Origin: Rhizobium gallicum bv. gallicum R602sp
GTDB taxonomy: Bacteria > Pseudomonadota > Alphaproteobacteria > Rhizobiales > Rhizobiaceae
Reading direction: 5' to 3'
Assembly: GCF_000816845.1 (NCBI RefSeq)
Contig: NZ_CP006878.1
Location: 1 to 64,000 of the forward strand
Length of the DNA stretch: 64,000 nucleotides
Positions 8,728 to 17,011 of this stretch are shown in pieces. Positions within the stretch are counted from its first letter, which is position 1. Each line of letters begins with the position of its first letter. The position numbers and the translations under genes are program-made. The notes below the pieces were generated by a model. It had not been told where the DNA came from. It did not search any database and saw only the letters and a list, made by a program, of their open reading frames with translations.

Positions 8728-10237
8728 AGAAGTCGGCGCTCTGCTGAGTTCAGACCTTGAGCTGGTCGTGATTGAAGCTCCTGCGGGCTGTGGCAAGACC
8801 TTTCAGGGAGCGAATTACGCGCTGCGAGCCGCGCAGCAAATGCCAGTTGGAAGAGTTCTCATACTGACCCATACTCACGCTGCAAGATCTGTTTTTGCCA
8901 GCCGGACGCGCGGGGTTTCCGACCGCGTGGAAATCCGCACGATCGATAGCTTTCTCACTGAAATTGCAGCGATGTATCATCGATCGCTCGATTTTCCGGA
9001 AGATGTGGGAAGCTGGGCGCGCGAAAACAATGCCTACGAAATCGTAGCCTCCAGGACGAGAGAGCTGCTCGAGCATTCCGTTACCGTTTCGCACGCAGCG
9101 GCGGCGCGATATCCGGTCATTATTTGTGATGAGCACCAAGACGCAAGCGCTGATCAACATGCTGCGGTATTGGCGCTGCATCGAGCAGGCTCGGTTGTAC
9201 GGTTTCTCGGTGATCCTATGCAGCTCATATATGGTGGGGCTGGTAAGGGGACGCGCATGGCTCTTGAGCGTTGGAAACACCTGACAGCTTTGGGTGGCCT
9301 CGGAAGGTTGACAAACCCACACCGATGGCAAAACGGTTCGCCAGAACTTGGTCAATGGGTCTTGGATGCGCGGGAGGCGCTTGCCAACGGCGGCGCTATC
9401 AGCCTGGCCGGCCCCCTACCAAAAGGCCTTAGCGTCATCCACGCAACAAACTCTGCTCGGGTTGTTCGCAAGGCTCTAAGTATGTCCCGAGAGGATCGCT
9501 TGCCAATTGCAACTCTCGCGAACAAATCGAATCAATTGCTCGTCCTCACTGCCGGTAACGACCGGGTCGACCACCTGAACGCTTTTTTCAACCGATCAAT
9601 GAGGATCTGGGAAGGGCATAGCCGAGATGATCTTTCAACTTTAGTACGCGATGTCGAGCGCAATCCCGGTCGGGCCGCTGACATGGCTGACGCCTTTCTC
9701 GCGTTTGTTACCGCAACTTGCAAAGGCTTCACGGTGTCTGGCCATGGTCAACGCCTTCGCGAGGAGGTGGTTGATGGTTGCTCAAAGCCCCGTCGGGGCC
9801 TTCCATCGCACTTGCAATCGCTAGCTCGTATCCTTTTGGAAAATCCAGACCACAAAGGTATCAGCATTGCGCTCCTGCAGCTCAAGGGACTGATCGCGTC
9901 CAAAACGGCAGGCTTCACCCACATGTCTATCGATCTAAAGAGTGAATTTCACGATGCGATCAAACTTGGGGACTTTCTGACAGCAAAGGACGGACTGGCG
10001 GAAATTAACAGGCGAAGGACGTTTTCGCATCCGGAACCATGGAAGAAATCAATCAGCACGGTTCATAAGTCAAAAGGACTTGAATGCGAGAACGCATTGA
10101 TGATGATGTGTGATCGGCATTCGTTCTCGAGCACAGAATACAAACGACGCCTGATGTATGTCGGTCTCAGCAGAGCGAAGAAGAGTTTGACGCTCATCGT
10201 CTGCCGGGAAAATCCCACTCCACTATTTACGTTTTAG
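8717..10237 (+). CDS. Gabija-like GajB: UvrD/Rep superfamily 1 helicase
   Basis: A superfamily 1A helicase of about 506 residues. Walker A is APAGCGKT (21-28 from the TTG 8717 start), motif Ia ILTHTHAA, Walker B VIICDEHQD (about 135-143), motif III FLGDPMQLIYG, motif V STVHKSKGLE and motif VI LMYVGLSRAKK near the C-terminus. All helicase motifs appear intact. The frame has a TTG at 8696, but TTG 8717 is preceded at a proper distance by GGGAG (8703-8707), so I take it as the start. It overlaps the end of gajA by 11 bases, indicating coupled translation. Length and order match GajB. Confidence 0.82.
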   Translation: MTDEEVGALLSSDLELVVIEAPAGCGKTFQGANYALRAAQQMPVGRVLILTHTHAARSVFASRTRGVSDRVEIRTIDSFLTEIAAMYHRSLDFPEDVGSWARENNAYEIVASRTRELLEHSVTVSHAAAARYPVIICDEHQDASADQHAAVLALHRAGSVVRFLGDPMQLIYGGAGKGTRMALERWKHLTALGGLGRLTNPHRWQNGSPELGQWVLDAREALANGGAISLAGPLPKGLSVIHATNSARVVRKALSMSREDRLPIATLANKSNQLLVLTAGNDRVDHLNAFFNRSMRIWEGHSRDDLSTLVRDVERNPGRAADMADAFLAFVTATCKGFTVSGHGQRLREEVVDGCSKPRRGLPSHLQSLARILLENPDHKGISIALLQLKGLIASKTAGFTHMSIDLKSEFHDAIKLGDFLTAKDGLAEINRRRTFSHPEPWKKSISTVHKSKGLECENALMMMCDRHSFSSTEYKRRLMYVGLSRAKKSLTLIVCRENPTPLFTF

Positions 10238-10387
10238 ACTGCCCAAAAGGTCAAGGATCCCTTCGACGTTTTTAGGCGTTCCTCGGCGCGCCTGCGATCT
10301 TGCGAACGGCTGCTGTCCGGCCTGACGACGTAATCAAAATCTTCGAGGCAAGGCTTTGACATGTTGAAAGACACATTCAGGTGATCG

Positions 10388-11143
10388 CTATCGCTTCTTC
10401 CCCTTGATGTAGGCAAAATCAGTCAGACCCGCTTTCTTCCATAGTTCGAGATTGTCCTCAGGAACCGTCACCAAGGTCTTAAGCGCCGCTTCCACCGACT
10501 GCAGAAAAGCGACTGCCCCGTCCAGTGTCGTGAGCAAGGTTTCGACGAAACGGTCCTTGTCCGGCGGGTGATTGAAATCCGTTTCCGTATCGAAAAGCTT
10601 ATGTTTCTCGTCGGGGTCGACATAGCTGTTGATCGCTGTCTCAAGAATCCAGAAATTATAGATCAGCACGACCGCCGCGTCGTGTTCCCGATCGAGGGTC
10701 AAGAGTAATTCGGGCTTCCACTCGATCGCTTTATGTAGCAGTTCGTCGGTGAGGTGACCCGTGAATTTGTTGCGCAGGTAGGAAAAAAACTCGACCGCTG
10801 GCGCGACGGTCGCGTACCCGGTGCTCAGCTCGCGATGATCTTTATAGATAAGACGGATCGACGTTTCGAAATCGCTGAGGTTGTGAAACCCGATGAACGC
10901 GGTCTTGAGGTGTGCGATTGCAAGGTAGAGGCCCTTATTGCGGATTTCTAATGCCGCCTCGGCCAGGTCATTGCGAATAACCAGGCATTTTAGAAGTTTG
11001 GCTTCCACGAGGCTCTCCAACGCATCACTATGTTGTGGTCTGATACCATAATCGCCTTGTGAGGGAAGTAAATCTGTCAAAGATGCAAGACCATATGACG
11101 AAAAGGGGCGGTAAAGCTCCAGGGCGGGTGCGAGTGGCAACAC
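10388..11143 (-). CDS. uncharacterised mostly helical protein
   Basis: I do not recognise this protein of up to 251 residues. It is rich in predicted helix, with segments such as LAIAHLKTAFIGFHNLSDFET and AAVVLIYNFWILETAINSYVD, and has no signal peptide and no obvious catalytic motif. The helical, charged character would suit a HEPN-like domain, but the R-x4-6-H motif is not evident. The start is uncertain: GTG 11143 has no ribosome site and lies inside the divergent neighbour, while TTG 11080 and GTG 11008 are alternatives. It diverges from the PD-(D/E)XK-like gene and lies between the Gabija and CBASS loci, so a defence role is a guess by position. Confidence 0.55.
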   Translation of the reverse strand: MLPLAPALELYRPFSSYGLASLTDLLPSQGDYGIRPQHSDALESLVEAKLLKCLVIRNDLAEAALEIRNKGLYLAIAHLKTAFIGFHNLSDFETSIRLIYKDHRELSTGYATVAPAVEFFSYLRNKFTGHLTDELLHKAIEWKPELLLTLDREHDAAVVLIYNFWILETAINSYVDPDEKHKLFDTETDFNHPPDKDRFVETLLTTLDGAVAFLQSVEAALKTLVTVPEDNLELWKKAGLTDFAYIKGKKR

Positions 11144-12426
11144 ACAGGGAAGAGCAGGTACACCAGCATCTATTTGAGGTTGGGCTGGAAGCGGTCGTCA
11201 AAGATTGTCCGGCATTCGACGATCCCCAGCCCAAACCCGAAATTGATCCGGACTCAGAGCCGAACTTCGAGCTTTGGCGCCTCATCAAGCGCCGCGCATA
11301 CGAAAGGCTTCGAGGTCTGCACTATACCGTGCGATATGGGACCTTTGTGGGGAGTAAGATTGCCCTTCCGATCGATGCAAGCCGGCCAATGGAGCTCGAT
11401 CTCCTCGGGACGCATGAGGATGGCATTTTTGTTCTCGAGCTGAAGGTCGATCGGTCGGCCGAACGCAATGCTTTTTCCGAACTATTCGCTTACAGCAACT
11501 ACATTGCCGGCATGTTCGCCTTATCCGGGCACCAGGACATCACCAATATCCTTGTGGCGAACCTCGACGTAAAGATCACGCGCCAAGCATTCCTGTACGA
11601 TCTCCTCATCAACGACCGCAACATCATCGTGTACCAGCCAAGCTTTTCCTCGAGCGACGTTGCGAGCCTCCGGTTGGATCTCTGGCTTCCCACCGATGAT
11701 GATTTCAAACATTTCACGAATGATCTGCTCTCCCACGATGCGATGGCATGCGTCGTCATTTCGTTCGAGGATCTCGACGGCTGGTACGACAGCGAAGAAA
11801 AAGACGGCAGTCTAAACGAGACAACGCGAAAACACCTGACCATGCTCAGTGGATATGCGGCCCAGCTGATGGAGGCAGAGCGGTTGCATGGGTTTTGCTT
11901 TATCCGAAAGCCATGGAGGGAGATTCCCCGCTACTATCGCAACAGCCTTTTTGTATGCGCCCTGAATCCGTTCCGGGTCGCGGTTCCCGAGCGAGCGAAT
12001 GCCATCACCGCCCAAATAGATCCGTCGAAGCGCAGCGAGCTCTTTGAGATGCCTGAAATGGCGTTCGATGGCCGGCTGATAGGTATCGCACAGCGCGCCT
12101 TGAACGATTGCCTGGCGCATAACACCGGTGGAGAGGTGGAGACGGCGATCTGGAGCGTCATCGTGGAAACCAGCGGCGAGGTGGTTTTCACGCACAATTT
12201 CGGTTTTCGGCCGACGGGCATGCTACGAGAGGCCTACATCAGCTACCTCAACGAACGCTTCGCGATCGAAGATGCCGGAGGATGGGGGGATGATTTGTCG
12301 GTGTTGAAAATCAACAACGTGAACAATTGGTTCCAGGCTTGGGAGTTCATGCGGATGTGTGGATTGGGCCAATCCGACGCGGAACATGACGAACCAGACG
12401 ATGACGAAGGTAACTCCCCTTGGTAA
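11083..12426 (+). CDS. PD-(D/E)XK nuclease-like protein of unknown family
   Basis: About 447 residues. After a basic N-terminus, a restriction-endonuclease-like core is visible at about 105-140: RPMELDLLGTHEDG followed by IFVLELKVDRSAE, which supplies the E...D...E-L-K residues of a PD-(D/E)XK site, then a helix ELFAYSNYIAGMF. The remaining 300 residues resemble nothing I can name and end in a very acidic tail (EHDEPDDDEGN). The start is uncertain among GTG 11059, ATG 11083 and ATG 11095. It diverges from the helical protein gene, with overlapping 5' ends, and is followed by a strong hairpin terminator. Location between two phage-defence loci suggests a related role. Confidence 0.65.
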   Translation: MQDHMTKRGGKAPGRVRVATHREEQVHQHLFEVGLEAVVKDCPAFDDPQPKPEIDPDSEPNFELWRLIKRRAYERLRGLHYTVRYGTFVGSKIALPIDASRPMELDLLGTHEDGIFVLELKVDRSAERNAFSELFAYSNYIAGMFALSGHQDITNILVANLDVKITRQAFLYDLLINDRNIIVYQPSFSSSDVASLRLDLWLPTDDDFKHFTNDLLSHDAMACVVISFEDLDGWYDSEEKDGSLNETTRKHLTMLSGYAAQLMEAERLHGFCFIRKPWREIPRYYRNSLFVCALNPFRVAVPERANAITAQIDPSKRSELFEMPEMAFDGRLIGIAQRALNDCLAHNTGGEVETAIWSVIVETSGEVVFTHNFGFRPTGMLREAYISYLNERFAIEDAGGWGDDLSVLKINNVNNWFQAWEFMRMCGLGQSDAEHDEPDDDEGNSPW

Positions 12427-12805
12427 TCGTCGCTTTGGAAAAACCGCGCATTGCGAAAAACAGGGGCGCGCAGCGGCGCCCCTGTTTCCATTAGGGATTG
12501 ATACGCCCAAGCCGTCACGCTTCTTCAGCTTAGGCCGAAAGCGTTGTCTTGGCATACAGCCGATTAGTTTTTTGATGTTCTTGGGGGATACAGCGCGCGG
12601 TGAGCGCATCCTCGAGTTCGTCTAACCTGCCACTGAACTCCAGTGGAAATTATAGCCCCGGCGGTTTTTGATACGCCGAGCGGCGACCGGCGAAAGCGTG
12701 AAGCTTTCCGGAAAGCAGGTGATCGACACGGCACGCGAGACCATTGAACGTGCTAGAGCGGTAGGAGCCGCGCTTTAAGGAGGGGTGTAGCCGACGCTGA
12801 CAGTG
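12427..12805. other. 379-bp gap between convergent genes
   Basis: The gap separates the end of the PD-(D/E)XK-like gene from the end of the CBASS operon. It contains the hairpin terminator at 12458-12487. I see nothing else in it; short open frames here have no support. Confidence 0.5.
12458..12487. terminator. hairpin terminator, probably bidirectional
   Basis: A perfect 12-bp stem, AAACAGGGGCGC against GCGCCCCTGTTT, with a 6-base loop, 31 bases after the stop of the PD-(D/E)XK-like gene. A-rich bases precede it and T-rich bases end it, so it can act on either strand between the convergent units. Confidence 0.75.
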
Positions 12806-13381
12806 TTACTGTTTTCGAAGCGATTTCGGCACGAATTTATCGATCTCCTCGTCGTTGAAAGTGTAGTCCTCATTCTTTTGCAAAGCTATCTGAGCGTCAG
12901 CGTAGGCCTTTGCGGTGGTCTGTGGCGCGCCCAGGTAGATCGCGGAGAGCTTCTTCTGGAGTTCGTCCCTGCGTTTCAACGCCTCTTCCGAGGAGAGCGA
13001 TCCCATCCTGAGATCGGCCAAGAGCGATAGATACGACTCTCTTATCGGCCACAAGTTGGCTGCAGCGTCCCTGTGCTTTTGCGCTGTGCCACCGGGGTCA
13101 AACCCCTTCATGTAGCCAGAAGCCCATAACCCCACTATCGAGAGAAACGCGGTGGCGAGCTTCAGCCAAAACTGATCGAGGAAGACGACCGATAAAGCGC
13201 CCGAGGTTGTCAGAACGGATACTCCAATCTGGCATAGCTTATACCGTTGCAGCGTCGCAGAGCAGCGATCAGCCATCTTCTCGTGGGTTTTATGGGTATA
13301 GACCACGCGGCCAAAACATTCGCGGATCTGGTCTTCAAGCGGCGAAAACTCGCTGCGGTCAGGTTGCGGTTCAGGCTGCAT
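12806..13381 (-). CDS. SLATT-domain membrane effector of CBASS-type system
   Basis: A 191-residue protein with the SLATT layout (SMODS and SLOG-associating two-TM effector). A helical N-terminus (THKTHEKMADRCS) leads to two transmembrane segments, about 52-70 (IGVSVLTTSGALSVVFLDQ) and 74-90 (LATAFLSIVGLWASGYM). A long charged C-terminal helical region ends in NDEEIDKFVPKSL. SLATT proteins are predicted pore-forming or membrane-disrupting effectors activated by a cyclic nucleotide, leading to abortive infection. It overlaps the CD-NTase gene by 11 bases and is its translationally coupled last partner. Subfamily assignment needs a profile search. Confidence 0.85.
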   Translation of the reverse strand: MQPEPQPDRSEFSPLEDQIRECFGRVVYTHKTHEKMADRCSATLQRYKLCQIGVSVLTTSGALSVVFLDQFWLKLATAFLSIVGLWASGYMKGFDPGGTAQKHRDAAANLWPIRESYLSLLADLRMGSLSSEEALKRRDELQKKLSAIYLGAPQTTAKAYADAQIALQKNEDYTFNDEEIDKFVPKSLRKQ

Positions 13382-14684
13382 CGGCGCTCACCTGATTGCC
13401 TTGGATCGGAACATGGATGCGATCAGTCGCGACAACGACGCCATTTTGCACTGCGTAGCATTCAACGATGTGATCTCCGTTGAAGTTAGTATGCTCGGTT
13501 CGTTTCAGGTTTCCGCGATCACCGTGTATTTGCCCGCGAATGCAATCACGGCGGCGTGCCTCTTCTCCGCGATTAAGTACCTTCCAGTAGAGATTGAAAC
13601 CGCCCTTGATGTCATGGTCAATAACGCTGAATGTCAACGTCTTGGCTGTTTTGAGCGGCAGCTTCAGTCGCAACATTTCCCTAAGAAACCGCTCTCGGAA
13701 GCCGTTCTGCGACACCTCACAATCCAAGGTGATGCTGTTGCGTATATCAATCGGAAACCGGTTTTCGATAAACTCCTCCGTGTTTTTCCACGAGGCGGCG
13801 GCAAAAGCCGACTTCTGTGTGGACTGTTCTGCGGCGGGGAAGCCGCGGCCATAAATTTTGCGCCACCTTTCATTCTCAGTGGTAGAGCCCGCGGCGGCGA
13901 TGGCATCGACGGCCAGTTCATAAGCCTTTTTTGCCTTCTTCTGAAATTTGTTCTTCACCTTGACGCGCTGGCCACTACCGAGGGCGGCGTAATAGTCCTG
14001 ATCAGGACGTTCAGAGAGGAACTTGAAGAAATCCCGGCTCATGTAATCGTAATAGAGGTAACTTTTTTCGTTATACTCACTCGTGGATTTCAGAAAATTG
14101 TAAGCCAGCGTGTCGATCAGTAGTCCGCCCATGGCGAGACCATGCTTGTTCTTCCAGGCGCGAGCCATCTTGCAGAGACGACGCAGGTTCTTGTTTTTCT
14201 GCTCGTTCGACTCTTTCATAGCTGCGATTTCGTCGCGAGGCTTCGTGATTTTCCACGATCCACCGTCGTAGGTGTCAGGATATTTGAAGCTGCCATCGGT
14301 CTGTTCGAATACCGGCTGGACTTCAATATGAAAATCTCGATAGAGCACCTGTACTACAAGCCGGTCCTTGACGACCGTCGTGCTCGGATAGCGGCTTTTG
14401 ATTGCATTCCTTGTATCATCGAGAAGACGGGATTGTCCGCCGTCCTTGTAGTCATCCCATTTGCCGGCAGGCATGATGTAAAGCATGTCAAGGTCCGAAA
14501 TGCCCCTGATCGCCGTCCAGCGGCCGTACGAGCCGACTTGCAGAGAATTCGAAACTTTCGACTCCGTATCGCGGAATTTCTTGTTGAGAGCTGCCGTCAC
14601 CTCGCCGTAACGGAGGCTAATTGTATCGCCGTTGTCCACCGCGATGTTGCTGAGAAACTGTTTGAACGTATCGGCGATGCTCAT
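13371..14684 (-). CDS. CBASS CD-NTase (SMODS nucleotidyltransferase) with AGS-C sensor domain
   Basis: A 437-residue CD-NTase. The SMODS nucleotidyltransferase core shows GSYGRWTAI (51-59) and SDLDML (63-68), with metal-binding Asp64 and Asp66; the third acidic position is Glu121 in HIEVQPVFE. The C-terminal 100 residues match the AGS-C sensor domain (FNLYWKVLNRGEEARR, later GDHIVECYAVQNGVVVATDRI). These enzymes make a cyclic di- or oligonucleotide on phage infection; AGS-C is a predicted nucleotide-binding sensor. The SLATT effector gene overlaps its stop, and a small zinc-ribbon gene lies upstream on the same strand. GAGG precedes ATG 14684. Product nucleotide cannot be predicted here. Confidence 0.9.
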   Translation of the reverse strand: MSIADTFKQFLSNIAVDNGDTISLRYGEVTAALNKKFRDTESKVSNSLQVGSYGRWTAIRGISDLDMLYIMPAGKWDDYKDGGQSRLLDDTRNAIKSRYPSTTVVKDRLVVQVLYRDFHIEVQPVFEQTDGSFKYPDTYDGGSWKITKPRDEIAAMKESNEQKNKNLRRLCKMARAWKNKHGLAMGGLLIDTLAYNFLKSTSEYNEKSYLYYDYMSRDFFKFLSERPDQDYYAALGSGQRVKVKNKFQKKAKKAYELAVDAIAAAGSTTENERWRKIYGRGFPAAEQSTQKSAFAAASWKNTEEFIENRFPIDIRNSITLDCEVSQNGFRERFLREMLRLKLPLKTAKTLTFSVIDHDIKGGFNLYWKVLNRGEEARRRDCIRGQIHGDRGNLKRTEHTNFNGDHIVECYAVQNGVVVATDRIHVPIQGNQVSADAA

Positions 14685-14775
14685 CGGCCTGTTACCTCAA
14701 TAGCTCTGAAAATTTGGCTCGGCTTGCGGCTGAGCCTATTCGTGGGTTGATGGGGCCACCTCACTATGTGGCCGA

Positions 14776-15087
14776 TTAGTCGGCAGGCTGGTCTGTAAAA
14801 AGCTCCAATGTGAAAGGATCGCGCCGTCGGCTTAATCCCGCGCCAAGTGTTTGACAGGGGTGCTTGACTCTGCCGAGCCCGTCCTTGCCTTCGAAATGAG
14901 CCCAGCCGCCATTGGGCAGGCGCCTTGTCAAAATAGTTGCGCCGCATTTCCGACAGGGATGGAAGTAGCTTGTTTTTTCGCTTGCATCGGCAGCTTGATA
15001 GCGGATCAGCGCCTCGCGGACTGGCGTCACGCGACCTGATGGCAACCGTCTCGGATGCGCCTTGCGTGTAAACCGACCTTTTCTCAT
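14776..15087 (-). CDS. small basic zinc-ribbon-like protein upstream of CD-NTase
   Basis: A 103-residue protein from ATG 15087. It has a basic N-terminus (RKGRFTRKAHPRRLPSG) and a possible zinc-binding site formed by YFHPCRKCGA and, about 25 residues later, VKHPC. No enzyme motif is visible. The gap to the CD-NTase start is 91 bases on the same strand, so it may be the first gene of the CBASS operon. I do not know a standard CBASS partner of this type. The frame extends to 15144, but that adds no conserved sequence. It could also be an unrelated small gene. Confidence 0.55.
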   Translation of the reverse strand: MRKGRFTRKAHPRRLPSGRVTPVREALIRYQAADASEKTSYFHPCRKCGATILTRRLPNGGWAHFEGKDGLGRVKHPCQTLGAGLSRRRDPFTLELFTDQPAD

Positions 15088-15234
15088 GCTGCAATCCTTA
15101 AATCGAGGTTGATCTGCTAGATGGCAAGCTTTGGGATCGCGCACACCGCCAGGAAGCCTTGATCTTTCAGGAATCGAGAACTTCCAGTCCCTGCAAAAAA
15201 GATCAGGTATTCATTCGCCTAATTCAAGAGGCAG

Positions 15235-15270
15235 GTTTACAAAAAACACAAAAAGATATATTTTGTAAAC
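15235..15270. promoter_or_regulatory. perfect 10-bp inverted repeat, likely XRE operator
   Basis: GTTTACAAAA (15235-15244) and TTTTGTAAAC (15261-15270) form a perfect inverted repeat with a 16-bp spacer, ending 19 bases before the start of the XRE/ImmA-IrrE gene. AGGAGG at 15279-15284 is the ribosome site. Position and symmetry fit autoregulation by the XRE protein. Confidence 0.65.
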
Positions 15271-15289
15271 TGAAATCTAGGAGGTCGAC

Positions 15290-16354
15290 ATGATCGGCAA
15301 CAAATTGAAGGTCGCTCGGCAAGCGTCTGGGCTGTCATTGCGCGCATTGGCGGATGCCATTGGGGGCGTTGTCTCTGCTCAGGCAATCGGGAAGTATGAG
15401 CGAAATGAAGATATGCCTGGATCCAAGGCGTTGATCGCTTTGGCCAAGGCCTTGGGTGTGTCGGAAGATTACCTTCTAAGTGAAGATCAACTGTCTCTGG
15501 AAGGGGTGGATTTCCGGAAAAAGCTCGGGACGTCCTCGAAAGAGGAGGCTGCAGTCCAAGCTCGCGCGGTCCACATGCTCGAGCGATATCTTGTTGTAGA
15601 GGATCTGCTTCAGTTGCGCAGCGTCGAGTGGGAGCAACCGCGAAGCGCCCCACATCCGGTCTCCGACATCCGTGATGCGGAAGATGCGGCTCGTTCGGTC
15701 CGCGATGACTGGGGACTTGGAAACGATCCCATTCCGCAACTGGCCGAGCTACTGGAGGAGCGGGGAATTAAGGTTCTTTCAATGGACTTGCACGACGTCG
15801 ACGGACTGGCGGCGAGAGTTCGTCGCAAGGACCGCGATGCAGCTCGTGTGATCGTCATAAAGCGTGGCACGTGGTCGGAACGAAAGCGTTTCAACCTCGC
15901 ACACGAACTCGGGCACATGGTCATTGCACCTGCCGAGGGAGTGGACGTGGAAAAGGCAGCCCATCGCTTCGCTGGCGCCTTTCTAATGCCCGCAGACGTC
16001 TTGCGCGCGGAGGCTGGTGTCCATAGGTCATCTATAAGCATTGGTGAGCTGGTCGCATTGAAAAAGAGATTTGGCGTAAGCGTTCAGGCGCTGGCCTATC
16101 GTTGCAAAGACCTGGGTATCATCAGTCAGGCGTCATGCTCGCGACTGTTCAAAGTTTTCGAAGAGCGAGGGTGGCGCACTTATCCCTATGAAGAGCCGGA
16201 CAGCTTGGCGCCGGAACTCGAAGAGCCCAAGCGCTTCGAGCGTCTTTGCTACCGTGCTTTGGCAGAAGGTGTAATCGGCGAGTCCCGCGCCGCCGAGATG
16301 CTCGATATTTCGGTTCGCGAACTCGATAGGCGGCTGGATCAGACTGCGGGCTAA
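15290..16354 (+). CDS. XRE-family regulator with ImmA/IrrE metallopeptidase domain
   Basis: A 354-residue protein. Residues 1-62 are an XRE-type helix-turn-helix (LKVARQASGLSLRALADAI...IGKYERNEDMPGS). A linker of about 100 residues leads to an ImmA/IrrE zinc-peptidase domain with RFNLAHELGHMV (HExxH at about 205-209) and a downstream HRFAGAFLMP segment with the third ligand region. Such fusions act as regulators that cleave or sense a partner, and many serve as antitoxin-like components. It starts at ATG 15290 with an ideal AGGAGG. The next gene, a PIN-domain protein, starts 3 bases after its stop, so the two form an operon that may work as a toxin-antitoxin pair. Confidence 0.88.
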   Translation: MIGNKLKVARQASGLSLRALADAIGGVVSAQAIGKYERNEDMPGSKALIALAKALGVSEDYLLSEDQLSLEGVDFRKKLGTSSKEEAAVQARAVHMLERYLVVEDLLQLRSVEWEQPRSAPHPVSDIRDAEDAARSVRDDWGLGNDPIPQLAELLEERGIKVLSMDLHDVDGLAARVRRKDRDAARVIVIKRGTWSERKRFNLAHELGHMVIAPAEGVDVEKAAHRFAGAFLMPADVLRAEAGVHRSSISIGELVALKKRFGVSVQALAYRCKDLGIISQASCSRLFKVFEERGWRTYPYEEPDSLAPELEEPKRFERLCYRALAEGVIGESRAAEMLDISVRELDRRLDQTAG

Positions 16355-16357
16355 AGC

Positions 16358-16858
16358 ATGGCAATTCTCGTCTCCGATACCTCTGTACTGATTGATTTGG
16401 AACGGGCCGGCCTTCTTGAGGCTATGTTTGTGTTGCCATTCGAGTTTGCAGTTCCCGATTTGCTCTATGAACGGGAATTGGCCGGAGAAATGGGCGAAAG
16501 ACTTTTGGGACTTGGGTTAAGGGTTGAAACGCTCACATCTATGGAAGTCCGCCGGGCAACTGAGGTAAATCGGGCTCATACCCGCCTATCCGCACCTGAC
16601 ACGTTTGCTTTTGTGATAGCGCAAGCTAGGGGCTGGGGATTGCTCACCGGGGATGGCGTACTGCGCGAACTTGCTACCGCTGAAAATGTGGACATGCATG
16701 GCGTGCTATGGGTGCTCGATCAGTTTGCGGATGGTGGGCATGTCGAGTTTGCGCATTTGCATGCCGGATTAAGTCGCTTAGCGAATCATCCACGGTGCCG
16801 TTTGCCAGCGGGAGAAATCCGCCGTCGGTTAGCACGCTTCTCCAAATATGGTTATTAG
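16358..16858 (+). CDS. PIN-domain protein, probable ribonuclease toxin or partner
   Basis: A 166-residue PIN-domain protein. The acidic residues expected of the metal site are present: Asp7 in LVSDTSVLIDLE, Glu38 or Glu40 in LLYERE, Asp81 in LSAPDTFAF and Asp99 in LLTGDGVL. PIN domains are Mg-dependent ribonucleases, frequently toxins. Its gene follows the XRE/ImmA-IrrE gene by 3 bases, so it is co-transcribed. Toxin activity is inferred from family and pairing; the partner differs from the usual small VapB-type antitoxins. Confidence 0.82.
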   Translation: MAILVSDTSVLIDLERAGLLEAMFVLPFEFAVPDLLYERELAGEMGERLLGLGLRVETLTSMEVRRATEVNRAHTRLSAPDTFAFVIAQARGWGLLTGDGVLRELATAENVDMHGVLWVLDQFADGGHVEFAHLHAGLSRLANHPRCRLPAGEIRRRLARFSKYGY

Positions 16859-17011
16859 CATCTTGAGCGGCAGATCTTTTATGATTCAGTGGCTTAGCTT
16901 ATCCAGCCAACCGGGTTATAGGTTCGTATCCCATCAAGGCGGTCATTCGCAATTTCCGCCTTGAGCCTGTTATTCCGGTCGGTTGAAAGATCATGCACTT
17001 TCTAATTTAGC

